From NCBI GenBank assembly GCA_965222345.1, contig CBDCTS010000002.1, positions 1-64,000 on the forward strand: a stretch of 64,000 nt of DNA, given 5' to 3'. The notes below the pieces were generated by a model. The model did not search any database. It was not told the DNA's origin and worked only from the letters and a program-made list of their open reading frames with translations. Positions 1-9,351 of the stretch are shown here, piece by piece (position 1 is the first letter of the stretch; each line of letters starts with the position of its first letter). Both the position numbers and the translations under genes were made by a program. Source of the stretch: JADFGZ01 sp965222345 (GTDB taxonomy: Bacteria > Acidobacteriota > Terriglobia > 2-12-FULL-54-10).

Positions 1-168
1 CCATAATACCCGCGTTTCAGCATACTCCAAAATGACTCGATGCCGTTCGTGTGAGCCATCCCATTAACGTATTCTCCGGCGCTATGATTTACCGCTTGTC
101 GGTTTGGCAACGTGTCATAGGCGCGGGCATCGTCTGTGTAGACCGTTGCTTTGGCTTGCACGTTGTCC
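1..168 (-). pseudogene. IS1595-type transposase, C-terminal part (split gene)
   Basis: Read on the minus strand this stretch encodes IKDNVQAKATVYTDDARAYD and continues through HTNGIESFW to the window edge. These are the second and third catalytic regions of an ISXO2-like DDE transposase of the IS1595 family. It is the separated 3' half of the gene whose 5' half lies at 1646-2254. Removing 169-1643 rejoins the halves in one uninterrupted frame (LQGFI-KDNVQAK), so the gene was intact until the inner element landed. The real C-terminus lies beyond the window start. The split is read directly from the sequence; the family assignment rests on motifs. Confidence 0.85.
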
Positions 169-175
169 TTTATAA

Positions 176-1643
176 CCCGCATTTCCAGTTTGAAATCGTA
201 GAAGCAACCATCGACTAACCTCCAACATCAATATTGATGCTGGTTCCAGCGTCAATATTGCCTTCTGGAGGTGTAAACCTAATGGGTGAGAGCCAAAAAC
301 AGGGATTTCAGCTGTCGTTCAACCGGTTTCTGCGGGTCGCTTTTCAGGGATCGCGGGTGACTTCCAACGGTGGACTGATTCTGGTGCGCGAGTTGGACGA
401 GCGATTGGGATTCGGAGACCTCATCGAACAACACCTGACGGACTCTAGAGCAAACAATGCGCGGTTTTCTTTTGCAGACCTTCTACGGCAGTCCGTGTAC
501 AGTCGCCTGGCTGGGTACGAGGACGTGAACGATGCCGAGCAACTCTCACGAGATCCGACCTTCCGGCTAATCGGTTCCGAGAAGATCTGGGATCGAGGGG
601 CAGCACTGCCGTCCCGGTTGCAAACCTTCGAGACGGAACTTCTGGCTGAGGAGGAAAACTTCGCGGGGCTGGCACGGGTGAACCGAGAGCTGATCGGCAG
701 GGCAGAAGCAATCGATTCGCCGCACCGAACAGTGCTGGACATGGACTCGACCGAGATTCCGGTCTACGGCGAACAGGAGAATAGCGCCTACAACGGGCAT
801 TTCGAGTCGAGCTGCTATCACCCGTTGTTGCTGTTCAATCGCGAGGGTGACTGTTTGGCGGCCAAGCTGCGACCCGGTAACGTCCACAGCGCCGATGACT
901 GGGAAGAACTTCTCCTGCCGGAGATCGAGCGGCAGCAGAAGCTGGGCAAGGAAGTAGTGTTTCGTGCCGACGCGGCCTTTGCCAAACCGGAGATCTACGA
1001 GGCTCTGGAGGAGCGGGAGGTAAAGTACGCCATCCGCATCCCGGCCAACGATAGCCTACAGCGGGACATTGAGGAGTTGCTGACTCGGCCGGTGGGAAGA
1101 CCCAGTGTGAAGCCGTTGGTGGAGTACAAGGGCTTTCTCTATCAAGCAGCGAGTTGGGGTAAGGCGAGACGGGTCGTTGCCAAGGTGGAACATCACCAGG
1201 GAGAGCTGTTCCCGCGAGTGGGATTCATCGTGACGAACTTGACTCTGCCAAGTCGGGCGGAGGTGCGGTTTTACAACAAGCGCGGTACGGCCGAGCAGTG
1301 GATCAAGGAAGGCAAACAGGCGGTGAAGATGACGCGGCTCAGTTGTCACCGGTTCCGGTCGAACGAGGTCCGGCTGTGGCTCACCATCATTGCCTATAAT
1401 CTCGGCAACCTATGGCGGCGACTGGTTCTGCCACAGAGAATCGGAAACTGGTCCTTGACGAGCTTGCAGCAGCGGTTGGTGAAAACCGGAGGACGCCTAA
1501 TTAAGCATGCCCGCTACTATTGGCTATTGCTGGCAGAGAGCCATCTGACTCGGCGGCTGTTTGCCAGCATGCTGGGGCGGATAAATGGGCTGTCGCTTCC
1601 GTCGGGATAGCCTAGCCTGCGGCACCCCATAAAATGATTCCGA
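176..1643 (+). mobile_element. IS1380-type insertion sequence nested in IS1595
   Basis: The element is bounded by identical 7-bp sequences TTTATAA at 169-175 and 1644-1650, which look like the target duplication; IS1380 elements usually make 4-5 bp, so part of the match may be element end. It is about 1468 bp long and carries one transposase gene on the plus strand, opposite to the host transposase. Excision of one repeat plus the element restores the IS1595 reading frame exactly, which fixes both boundaries to within a few bases. Clear terminal inverted repeats were not obvious by eye. Confidence 0.8.
282..1610 (+). CDS. IS1380 family transposase
   Basis: This is a 442-residue DDE transposase. 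The N-terminus has the IS1380-type block SRVTSNGGLILVRELDERLG. The catalytic core follows with TVLDMDSTEIPVYGEQE (first Asp), VVFRADAAFAKPEIYEALE (second Asp), and the YNKRGTAEQWIKEGK region carrying the catalytic Glu, then the NEVRLWLTIIAYNLGNLWRR tail motif. The start at ATG 282 is chosen because a good ribosome site (GGAGGTG) lies 9-10 bases upstream; an in-frame ATG at 234 has none. Length fits the family and no frameshift is seen, so the element may still be active. Confidence 0.9.
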   Translation: MGESQKQGFQLSFNRFLRVAFQGSRVTSNGGLILVRELDERLGFGDLIEQHLTDSRANNARFSFADLLRQSVYSRLAGYEDVNDAEQLSRDPTFRLIGSEKIWDRGAALPSRLQTFETELLAEEENFAGLARVNRELIGRAEAIDSPHRTVLDMDSTEIPVYGEQENSAYNGHFESSCYHPLLLFNREGDCLAAKLRPGNVHSADDWEELLLPEIERQQKLGKEVVFRADAAFAKPEIYEALEEREVKYAIRIPANDSLQRDIEELLTRPVGRPSVKPLVEYKGFLYQAASWGKARRVVAKVEHHQGELFPRVGFIVTNLTLPSRAEVRFYNKRGTAEQWIKEGKQAVKMTRLSCHRFRSNEVRLWLTIIAYNLGNLWRRLVLPQRIGNWSLTSLQQRLVKTGGRLIKHARYYWLLLAESHLTRRLFASMLGRINGLSLPSG

Positions 1644-1645
1644 TT

Positions 1646-2254
1646 TATAAATCCCTGAAGCTCCGCGCTTGTAGCTTTCTCTACAGCCTTAGCCGTTATT
1701 TTCTTGGTCTGGCGGTCCCTGATTCCAACAACTGCCGTCTTGTCTACTGGACCTCTGCCGCGTCCCAGCTTCTTGCGCTTGGCTTTGCTCATATTCTTAC
1801 GCTTGCCGCCGAAATAGGTCTCATCCACTTCCACAGGACCGGCAAACAGCGGGAAACCCTCATCCCAAGCCTTGCGGATTCTATGCGCCATAAACCAAGC
1901 TGAAGATTGCCTGATTTTCAACTCGCTGCCTAGCCGGGTGGAGGAAACACCTTTTAGATTAGTTGTCATTAGGTACAGCCCAATAACCCACTTGCGGAGT
2001 GAAATATGGCTGCGCTCCATAGCGGTTCCGGTTCTCACACTGAAATAATGGCGGCATCCTTTGCACCAATACGGCATCGGTTTCTCATTTGCCACTTCCT
2101 TTACATCATCCATAGAACCGCAATGAGGGCAATAACGCTCTTGGTTCGGCCAGCGTGTCTCTTCAAACCACTTGCGGGCTGCGGCCTCATCTGGGAACAT
2201 TTCAAACAACTGAATCGTGCTAACTTTTTCTCGTTGTTGTTTTTTCTTTTTCAT
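1646..2254 (-). pseudogene. IS1595-type transposase, N-terminal part (split gene)
   Basis: The minus-strand frame gives an N-terminal zinc ribbon (CPHCG near residue 43, WCKGCRHYF near residue 64), then the ISXO2-like DDE domain with its first aspartate in VEVDETYFGG. It breaks off after AELQGFI at the inner insertion and runs for about 40 further nonsense residues into inserted DNA. About 203 residues of authentic transposase remain. IS1595-family transposases bind their terminal repeats and cut and paste the element. This copy cannot make a full enzyme unless the insertion is removed. Confidence 0.85.
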
Positions 2255-2359
2255 AACGCCTAAATTATGACATACTAAAAGATTTGTGTCAAGTATCTTG
2301 TCTAATTAAATGGATAATTCCCTATTTTTACAACAAAGGCTGGCAAAGGGGGGGAAATC

Positions 2360-2500
2360 AACCGAAAGAACCGAATCAACCGAGAGAACCGAGAATGCCG
2401 AATGAACCGAGGGAACCGAATCAACCGAGGAAACCGAATCAACCGAGAATGCCGAAGGAACCGAATCAACCGAGAGAACCGAGGGAACTGACTCAACCGA
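2360..2500. repeat. 9-bp tandem repeat array (AACCGANNN)x~16
   Basis: About sixteen consecutive 9-bp units follow the pattern AACCGA plus three variable bases (aag, atc, gag, ggg, gga and so on), with two units changed to TGCCGA. The array ends 4 bp before the lpxC stop codon, so it is the immediate 3' flank of lpxC. Either strand reads as a low-complexity peptide (NQPREP-like on plus), but no start site or conservation supports translation. It is probably a non-coding tandem repeat. Confidence 0.85.
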
Positions 2501-2504
2501 TTTT

Positions 2505-3422
2505 TCAGTCCGTGGCCGCCTGTTCCAGGGCCGCTTCCGGGACTGGAAGATGGCTCTCGGAGGCAGCCTCCTGCGAGGTGGTCAGCTTCCACAGCGAGGG
2601 GTCTTTCATCAGCTTGAGGACCAGAGCGGTGTGCATGGCGTGCCCGGCTCGTTCGGCCACCACGTGGGCGCGCAGGGGATAACCGATCAAGGCCAGGTCG
2701 CCGATCAAATCCAGAACCTTGTGGCGGCAACATTCGTCGGGAAAGCGCAGGCCTTCGTCATTCATCAGGGAGTCACGGGTAAAGACCACGGCGTTGGCGA
2801 GCGAGCCGCCCCGCACCAGGCCCATGTCCTTCATCTGAGGAATCTCGTCCAGGAAACCAAACGTGCGGGCGGGGGCAATCTGCTGGGTATAGCTCTCGGC
2901 GGATATGTCGATCTGCATCGACTGGCGTCCCACCAGGGGGTGCCGGAAGTCAATGCTGCTGCTGATGCGAAACCGCCGGTGCGGGAAGATCGCAATGCGC
3001 TTGTCGCCGTCAACTACCTCCACCGGACGGAGAATCTGCAGATAGCTTCGCGGCGAACGCTGGCGGCGACGACCCGCTTTCTGCAACAGTTCGGTGAATG
3101 GCTTGGCGCTGCCGTCCAGGATGGGCAGCTCCAGAGAGTTGATCTCGATTACAACGTTGTCGATGCCAAGCCCCGTCAAGGCGGAGAGAATGTGTTCCGT
3201 GGTCGAGATCAGAACTCCCTTGCGCATGAGGCTGGTGGCGTAACTGACCCGGGCAATGTGCTTCCAGGAGGCAGGAATCTCAAAGTTGTCCAGATCCGTG
3301 CGCCGAAACAGGATTCCCTTGTTTGCCAGCGCCGGGATAAGACGAATCCGGCAGGGAGCGGCACTGTGCAGTCCAATGCCGGAGAACCCAACCGGCTTGT
3401 TAATGGTGTGCTGGTAGTCCAA
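2505..3422 (-). CDS. lpxC: UDP-3-O-acyl-N-acetylglucosamine deacetylase
   Basis: LpxC performs the committed step of lipid A synthesis, the zinc-dependent deacetylation of UDP-3-O-acyl-GlcNAc in the cytoplasm. The 305-residue protein has the expected length. Zinc ligands are visible: His77 in STTEHILSAL, and His234 and Asp238 in RHKVLDLIGDLAL. The catalytic His261 sits in AGHAMHTAL. The N-terminus has the family pattern with TINKPVGFSGIGLHS. The gene stands alone on the minus strand, and its 3' end abuts a 9-bp tandem repeat array. It indicates a Gram-negative cell with lipopolysaccharide. Confidence 0.95.
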   Translation of the reverse strand: MDYQHTINKPVGFSGIGLHSAAPCRIRLIPALANKGILFRRTDLDNFEIPASWKHIARVSYATSLMRKGVLISTTEHILSALTGLGIDNVVIEINSLELPILDGSAKPFTELLQKAGRRRQRSPRSYLQILRPVEVVDGDKRIAIFPHRRFRISSSIDFRHPLVGRQSMQIDISAESYTQQIAPARTFGFLDEIPQMKDMGLVRGGSLANAVVFTRDSLMNDEGLRFPDECCRHKVLDLIGDLALIGYPLRAHVVAERAGHAMHTALVLKLMKDPSLWKLTTSQEAASESHLPVPEAALEQAATD

Positions 3423-3719
3423 AGTCGCTTGTTTGTCTACTTACTGCAAAGAATCCGTATTATATGAGCATTTAGCAGTCCATTTCTATAGATCATTAAC
3501 TTGTTTGTTATAAGACAGTTACAAATTAGCATTGATAACGTCTGTTGTGTTATTACAACAAAGTGTGTCTTTAAGTCAAATTTCGGCTCAGACAGTCTAC
3601 TATTTACTACATGGAATCAGGCAACTTGTATGCCGGCATCAGGCTGACTCGCTGGATAAGGGAATGACTGTGAGCCGTATCGCGACAGGCAACGGAAAAA
3701 CCGCTAAGAGTGGAGGAGC

Positions 3720-5171
3720 CTACAGAATCGGGGCAAACAGAATGTGCATTACAGCCACCAGGAACGGGAAGATCAGCGTCGCAACCACGCCAACGCGGAT
3801 CATGTTCTTCATTTCGATCTGCCCGGAAGCAAAGGCGGTGCCCGCCGCCGCGCCTGCCCAAGGCAGCATGATTCCCACAGCCACGTTGGCGATCAGCATG
3901 GCAATCGAGGCTGGGTTCATGCCGATCTGCTGGGCTCCCGGAATCAAGATGCTTCCGAAAAAGGAGGTGGCGGCAGCTCCGGAGAAGAAGTTGGTGCCGA
4001 AGGCCACAAGGTAGGCGGAGAAAAAAGGCATTCCATAAGGGCCCAACCCCAGTCCGGATATCCACCCTCCAATGAATTTAACGAAGCCCAGGTCAACCAG
4101 CGTACCGGCTATGGCGACCGCCGCAGTGACCAGGAGCAGGATGTCCCAGGGCGAGTGCCGGACCGCCTCGCGCCAGTTCAACACGAACTCGCTCTTGCGC
4201 CAATTCACCGGGACCGAGAACAAAAGCACCAAAACCACCACCGGCACTGTCCAGATGGAGAGGACCGAGTTGGTCCATTGCGCGAGCGGGTGGACGGAGC
4301 CCAGCGTCAGGCCAACAAAAGTCGGCAGCGTGAAGAGCACGACCATGGTGAGGAAGATAAACAGGGTCCCGCGTTCGCCGGGGGTAAAGGGACCCAGCTT
4401 CTCGCGCTCCCGACGAAAAAGGTCTTCACCGCCGGGGATAACAGTAATCTCCGGCGGCAGAAAAAATCGCAGAATGAAAAAATACACGGTGAGGGTAACC
4501 AGGAAAATGGGCACGCCAGCCAGCATCCAGTTAAACCAGCCGAAGGTCCGTCCGGTGGTTTCTTCCAGCAGGGCCACGGCCAAGGCATTGTGAGGAAGCC
4601 CCGCAATAGTAGCTTTGCCGCCCGCCTGGGTGCCGTACAGAGTTCCCAGCGCCATCAACGCGCCGAATTGGGACTTTTCGGAGCCGGAGGCTCCCGCGAG
4701 GGTCCTGATATAGGCAACCAGCGCCATACCCATTGGGATCATGATGGCCACGACGGCGTTGTCGGAAATGAACGCCGAGATCAGCCCGGATGCCAGCATG
4801 AACCCGAACACCAGCCGGTGGGTGTGTCCGCTCAGCCAGCGGAATGACAGGAACCAAAGGGCGAAACGCTTGGCTAATCCATGGCGCTGGATGGCGTAGC
4901 CCATCAGAGTGGTCCCCCAGATAAAGAAAAAGATGTTTTGTCCGTAGAGACCTACCGTCTGGCCAACCGTCATAATTCCGATGAAGGGAAACAAAATCAG
5001 GGGAAGAAGAGAGGTGATCGCCCAGGGGATTGGTTGCGTCATCCACCACAGAATTACCCACCCGAAAACCGCCATCACAAGCTGGGCTTGCGGCTCCAGC
5101 CCCTCAAGCGGCAGCAAGTAAATCAACAGGAAAGCGAGCGGACCGGAGCCGAACTTAGCACCCAGCTTCAT
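3720..5171 (-). CDS. DASS (SLC13-type) anion/dicarboxylate transporter
   Basis: This 483-residue polytopic membrane protein has about 11-12 hydrophobic segments and the layout of the divalent anion:sodium symporter family: an N-terminal TQPIPWAITSLLPLILFP block, then two hairpin regions. In characterised members both hairpins carry an SNT motif that binds sodium. Here the first reads ISDNAVVAIM and the second FFSGAAATSFFG, so both depart from SNT. The family and membrane location are clear; the substrate (sulfate, di- or tricarboxylate) and the coupling ion cannot be given. It lies 105 bp downstream of an MFS transporter on the same strand and could share its transcript. Confidence 0.85.
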   Translation of the reverse strand: MKLGAKFGSGPLAFLLIYLLPLEGLEPQAQLVMAVFGWVILWWMTQPIPWAITSLLPLILFPFIGIMTVGQTVGLYGQNIFFFIWGTTLMGYAIQRHGLAKRFALWFLSFRWLSGHTHRLVFGFMLASGLISAFISDNAVVAIMIPMGMALVAYIRTLAGASGSEKSQFGALMALGTLYGTQAGGKATIAGLPHNALAVALLEETTGRTFGWFNWMLAGVPIFLVTLTVYFFILRFFLPPEITVIPGGEDLFRREREKLGPFTPGERGTLFIFLTMVVLFTLPTFVGLTLGSVHPLAQWTNSVLSIWTVPVVVLVLLFSVPVNWRKSEFVLNWREAVRHSPWDILLLVTAAVAIAGTLVDLGFVKFIGGWISGLGLGPYGMPFFSAYLVAFGTNFFSGAAATSFFGSILIPGAQQIGMNPASIAMLIANVAVGIMLPWAGAAAGTAFASGQIEMKNMIRVGVVATLIFPFLVAVMHILFAPIL

Positions 5172-5276
5172 GAAAAGCTCTTGTCAGGTTGAATGCTTTG
5201 CAGCCAGCAGGCCGTAAGTCGCGTGGACGAAGAAAAAGCTGGCACAATTTACACTGAAAAACCCCGCCGGGCTTCG

Positions 5277-6491
5277 CTAGGCGCCGGCCTCGGCACCGCT
5301 TTTCCGAGGTGGTTTGAGGGTGACAATAATCACGAAGGCGATCACCAGCAGCACGGCCGCAATATCGAAGGCACGCGTATAGCTCTGGAGCTGATCGAAA
5401 ATCCGCCCCCCGAGCTTCGGGCCGAGAACCCCGGCTACTCCCCAGGCCAGGAAGACCAGTCCGTAGTTGGTTCCCACGTTTCTGGCACCGAAAAAGTCAG
5501 CCGTCGTGGAAGCGTAGACGGAAAGCTGCGTACCGTAGCAGTAATAGACAATAAAAAGAATCGGCCACAGCAGCAGCAGCGAATCAATGCGCCCGAGCAA
5601 GGGAAGCGTAATCGCCGAAATCAGCACCATCAAGGAAAGGGTTCGGATGCGGCCTATCGAATCAGAGAGCCAACCGGAAAAAATGCGTCCGGAGGCATTC
5701 CCAAACGCCCCAATGGTGACCGCAGTGCCCGCAATCGCCACGCCCACTCCGGGAATGGTCTGCTGGGCATAGGGAAGCAATTGGCTAATCACCATGAGCC
5801 CGGCGCTGGCCCCCAGCGCGTAGGCCACCAGCAACCGCCAAAATTGGGAGGTGCCGAGCATCTCTCCGGGAGAAAAGTCCTCGCCCGACGAACCGCTGGG
5901 CGATCCCGGCGACGGCTTCCATCCGGGAGGAGACCAGCCGGCGGGAGGGTTCTTCAAAAGCTGTGCCGCGATCATGGTCGCCACAAAAAAGAAGACTCCC
6001 AGCCACAGCATCACCGGACGCCAGCCGTGATTTGCAATCAGTCCCGGCACGACCGGTCCCAGAATGGCCGAACCCGCTCCGAAGGCTCCGATACTAATTC
6101 CCAGCACCAATCCGCGCCGGTCCGGGAACCATTTGGCAACCACGCCGATCGGCGTCACATAGCCAAACCCGGCGCCGATGCCGACGACGATTCCGAAGGC
6201 CAGGTACATCTCGATGAGGTCCGTCGCCCGGCTCGTCAGCAAGAAACCCGCCCCGAACAGGACGCTGCCGGTCAGTGAAACAACGTAGGGCCCCTTCTTA
6301 TCCTGCACGCGTCCCCCGATCAGAAAACAGAGGGCAAAGACAACGATGGCGATGGAAAAAATATTGGAAGCCTGCTCTCTGCTGAGATTCATGTCCTGCT
6401 CCAATGCCGGGACAAACAAGCTCCAGCCGTAGAGAGCGCCGAGTGAAAGGTTCATCAACACGCCGCCGAGTACGCAGTACCAACGATTCAT
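5277..6491 (-). CDS. MFS transporter, oxalate/formate antiporter (OFA) type
   Basis: This is a 404-residue twelve-helix major facilitator. The first helix motif LGALYGWSLFVPALEQDMNLSR, helix 2 with GGRVQDKKGP and the helix 4-5 block GFGYVTPIGVVAKWFPDRRG are typical of the OFA group that exchanges small carboxylates across the inner membrane. A second signature-like loop, GWLSDSIGRIRTL, occurs at midpoint. The start at 6491 is chosen because GGAGGAAAT lies immediately upstream; the frame is open nine codons further but without a ribosome site. The exact substrate is not inferable. The C-terminal tail is short and charged. Confidence 0.88.
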   Translation of the reverse strand: MNRWYCVLGGVLMNLSLGALYGWSLFVPALEQDMNLSREQASNIFSIAIVVFALCFLIGGRVQDKKGPYVVSLTGSVLFGAGFLLTSRATDLIEMYLAFGIVVGIGAGFGYVTPIGVVAKWFPDRRGLVLGISIGAFGAGSAILGPVVPGLIANHGWRPVMLWLGVFFFVATMIAAQLLKNPPAGWSPPGWKPSPGSPSGSSGEDFSPGEMLGTSQFWRLLVAYALGASAGLMVISQLLPYAQQTIPGVGVAIAGTAVTIGAFGNASGRIFSGWLSDSIGRIRTLSLMVLISAITLPLLGRIDSLLLLWPILFIVYYCYGTQLSVYASTTADFFGARNVGTNYGLVFLAWGVAGVLGPKLGGRIFDQLQSYTRAFDIAAVLLVIAFVIIVTLKPPRKSGAEAGA

Positions 6492-7115
6492 GGATTTCCT
6501 CCCCAATTCCCGTTTCACTATCCCTTAACGATAAGCAAGACGCCTGTTGCTCCGCCTCTGCAAACCCTCGCTGCTCTGGCCGTTGGAACTGTGGCCCGAG
6601 ATCATGCCGCTCGCCACAATTGCTCGGAGCGAGCGCTGATAAAGCATCCTCCGTCTCCCGGCCACTTGGTTTCGCCCGTGGAAAGGAGATGGTTCGCACT
6701 GGATTGCCGGAAATACTGGCGCGCGCAGGCTACTATACCGCAAGAAAGCGATTTTGAAAGCGAAAATCCGATATCCACAACTCCTGGACATATCAATGAC
6801 CAGGATTCTGCTTGAGTTCCCATCCTACAACCTTACCGGATTCCAGATTGACGAGCAGCTTCAGATGGAGTTGCGGGAGAAGTCCGCTTTGTCTGTAACC
6901 ACGCGAGAGGAAAAGCAGATTCTTGGTCGCAACGTTCCTCAAGATGATGATATAAACCCTTGGCAGTTCAACAAAGTAACCCCCTGCCCCTTCACCGATT
7001 TTCTCCATTGAAATCTTTTCCAGAACCTATAGAATGCCGAGAGGCGGCCCACGAGCTTAGTCCAGGGAAGGAAGACGCGGACATTGTGGATGCCCGGGTA
7101 GAACAAAGGAGGCTC
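6492..7115. other. Intergenic region, no supported gene
   Basis: This is the divergent spacer between the MFS transporter (minus) and the cytochrome c gene (plus). Short open frames exist on both strands, but none has a recognisable domain or a convincing ribosome site. It presumably holds both promoters; no clear -35/-10 pair stood out. Confidence 0.6.
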
Positions 7116-7490
7116 ATGAAGCGAATCGCCCTTGCCTCAAGCACTATCGGATTTGGCCTGATTCTCCTCATCATCACTGCACTGGCTGGTTTCTCTCCGG
7201 CCATGGTCCAGCAATCCTCTCCTGGTGCTGTCCTTTCGCCAACGCAACTGACTGGGAAAAAACTGTTCTTGCAGCGATGTTCGGTCTGCCATCTGCCGCC
7301 GTTGAACGTGCCTCAGAACCCGGACCCGAAACCATTTGGTCCGCTGTTAAACGGTTTCTTAAGGGATGCGGAGAAGGAAAGCCTCGCCCGCAACATCATT
7401 CTTAAAGGAACAGCCCGCATGCCGGGATTCCAGCATGGGTTGAAGCCCAGGCAAATCGACGCCCTGATCGCATATATGAAAACCCTATGA
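7116..7490 (+). CDS. Small exported monoheme cytochrome c
   Basis: The protein has 124 residues. An N-terminal signal/anchor segment (ASSTIGFGLILLIITALAGF) is followed by one c-type domain with heme-binding CSVCH at residues 55-59 and a likely axial Met in TARMPGFQHGL. It would carry electrons on the periplasmic side. The start at ATG 7116 is set by an excellent AAAGGAGG site; the open frame runs 52 codons further upstream without one. It lies just before a heme-motif propeller protein and a hydrolase, so it probably serves as electron acceptor for the product of the next gene. Confidence 0.88.
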   Translation: MKRIALASSTIGFGLILLIITALAGFSPAMVQQSSPGAVLSPTQLTGKKLFLQRCSVCHLPPLNVPQNPDPKPFGPLLNGFLRDAEKESLARNIILKGTARMPGFQHGLKPRQIDALIAYMKTL

Positions 7491-7522
7491 GCGAGCACGG
7501 CAAAAGAAACGGAGGACGTCCC

Positions 7523-9340
7523 GTGTCAAAAATTCTCGCTTCAGAAATCAAGGTTTTATTATTTGTCCCCGTGCTGTTTCTCACCCTGGGGCTGGTTGTC
7601 GCGCATCCCAGCTACGCCGCCGACGCCAGACTGATGGGCACGGTGAAGTCATCGGATGGCAACGCCCTCGACGGAGTCACCGTCTCGGCCCGGTCCAGCG
7701 GTAAAACCTACACGACGACTGTGTTCACCGACGAAGCAGGAAAGTACTTTTTCCCTCCGTTGGAGGGAGAAAATTACCGAATATGGGCGCAGGCCGTGGG
7801 GTTTGAAACCGCCCGTGCGGAGCGCAAGCTGGAGGGCTCCTCGGGAACCTCGCAGGACTTTGAACTCCGGACGCTCGCCGATTTCAGCCAGCAACTCTCC
7901 GGCACGGAGTGGATAGCTGCTCTGCCAGAAGACACATCCGAAAACCGCCGCATGAAGGTGCTCTTCCGCAACAATTGCTCCGGGTGCCACACGCCCAACT
8001 TGGTGCTGCAAAACCGCTTCGATGAGGCCGGCTGGCGCAGCATCATCACCCTGATGGAAAAAGTCGGCATCTACGGGAATCCGCCCCGGCCCGATGGCGC
8101 TCCGTTTCCTTTTCTCCGCGCCTTCAAGGACGAGATGGCCGCTTATCTGACCAAGATGCGAGGACCCGGACCGTCCCCGATGAAGTTCAAGCCCTTCCCC
8201 CGTCCCCGTGGCGAGGCAGCACGGGTGGTGATCACCGAGTATGACATCACGTCCAGCTCCGACACGGACGAATACGTGACCCAGGACGGAAGCGACTGGA
8301 TGGAGGGTCCTCCCTCCGCCTATGAGGCGCGCGGACCGCACGATTCCGAGGTTGACCCCGACGGTTTTGTTTGGATTGCGGATTCGCAGATCGACCGGGT
8401 CCGCACGGTCTCCCGGCTCGACCCCGAAACAGGCACCGTGAAAAATTTCAAGCTGGAGGGACGGCATGGAGTCGCCATGCGCAGCCACGGCATCATCATC
8501 GACGAGAACGGCATTGCCTGGTTCAATGCCGACGGCGGCCTGGGAAAGATCAATACGCGGACGGAACAGCTGGAATACTTCAAGCCTCCCCGGGGAATGG
8601 CCGGCGTGGGAGGAACTCTGGACGTAAGCCCGGACGGCATCATCTGGGCTTCCAGCACCGAGGGGGCTCTGGCCTTTGATCCCGCTACTAATAAATTTAC
8701 CGACTTCAAATCCATCCAACGCGGCCGCCAGGGACGCACCTACGGAGTGGCTGTGGATGCCGAGGGCAACGGCTGGTGGGCGCAGATGAATTACGACACG
8801 GTGGGCAAAGGAAACCTCCGCACCGGCGAGACAACCGAAGTAGTCTTTGAACCTCTTCAGAAGTGGGAAGCCACAGTTGCCCCCAAAGATCGCGCCGTTT
8901 ATGAATTGACCGGCGGGGATTGGAACTCCGCGCCTCCCTGGCAGCAGGCTCCGCGCCGGCTCGGCGGAGACAGAACGGGCAACGTTTGGGTGGCGCTGTG
9001 GTGGGGAGACCGTCTGGCGAAGATCGACATCCGCACGCACAAGGTCACTTACTACCCTTATCCCAATCCGGGTTTTGCCGGAGTTTACGACACGGTGGCG
9101 GATAAGAACGGCATGGTGTGGATGAACCTGATGAACGCCGACCGAATCGCCCGTTTCAATCCGGAAACCGAGCAATGGACTGAATTTCAGTTGCCGACCT
9201 TGGGCGCGGAGACCCGCCACATCTCCGTGGATAACCGCAAGGACCCGCTGGAGGTTTGGACGCCCTACTGGAGGGCCAGCAAAATGGCGCGCTTGCAGTT
9301 CCGGACCAAAGAGCAGATCGAGGCTCTTGCAAGCCGTTGA
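7523..9340 (+). CDS. Exported carboxypeptidase-regulatory / CxxCH / Vgb-like propeller protein
   Basis: The protein has about 605 residues. After a signal peptide (VLLFVPVLFLTLGLVVAHPSYA) come a carboxypeptidase-regulatory-like beta-sandwich (about 45-120), a region with CSGCH (a c-type heme motif near residue 153), and a C-terminal virginiamycin-B-lyase-like propeller with repeats such as VDPDGFVWIADSQIDRV. I prefer the GTG start at 7523, seven bases after GGAGG; an in-frame ATG at 7487 overlaps the cytochrome stop (ATGA) but has no ribosome site. A related protein is encoded at 51851-53530. Function is unknown; secreted redox-linked substrate oxidation is a guess from the neighbouring cytochrome. 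Confidence 0.82.
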   Translation: MSKILASEIKVLLFVPVLFLTLGLVVAHPSYAADARLMGTVKSSDGNALDGVTVSARSSGKTYTTTVFTDEAGKYFFPPLEGENYRIWAQAVGFETARAERKLEGSSGTSQDFELRTLADFSQQLSGTEWIAALPEDTSENRRMKVLFRNNCSGCHTPNLVLQNRFDEAGWRSIITLMEKVGIYGNPPRPDGAPFPFLRAFKDEMAAYLTKMRGPGPSPMKFKPFPRPRGEAARVVITEYDITSSSDTDEYVTQDGSDWMEGPPSAYEARGPHDSEVDPDGFVWIADSQIDRVRTVSRLDPETGTVKNFKLEGRHGVAMRSHGIIIDENGIAWFNADGGLGKINTRTEQLEYFKPPRGMAGVGGTLDVSPDGIIWASSTEGALAFDPATNKFTDFKSIQRGRQGRTYGVAVDAEGNGWWAQMNYDTVGKGNLRTGETTEVVFEPLQKWEATVAPKDRAVYELTGGDWNSAPPWQQAPRRLGGDRTGNVWVALWWGDRLAKIDIRTHKVTYYPYPNPGFAGVYDTVADKNGMVWMNLMNADRIARFNPETEQWTEFQLPTLGAETRHISVDNRKDPLEVWTPYWRASKMARLQFRTKEQIEALASR

Positions 9341-9351
9341 CAGAGGCTGCT

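Noticed and set aside
2360..2500. CRISPR array
   Set aside because: Units are 9 bp with no spacers of regular length; no cas genes are nearby.
2284..2682. Plus-strand repeat protein (NQPREP repeats) over the 9-bp array
   Set aside because: It is antisense to the 3' end of lpxC, has no ribosome site, and the pattern is explained by the DNA repeat.
7649..9220. A 523-codon minus-strand open frame
   Set aside because: It is antisense to the heme-propeller gene and has no domain or start signal.
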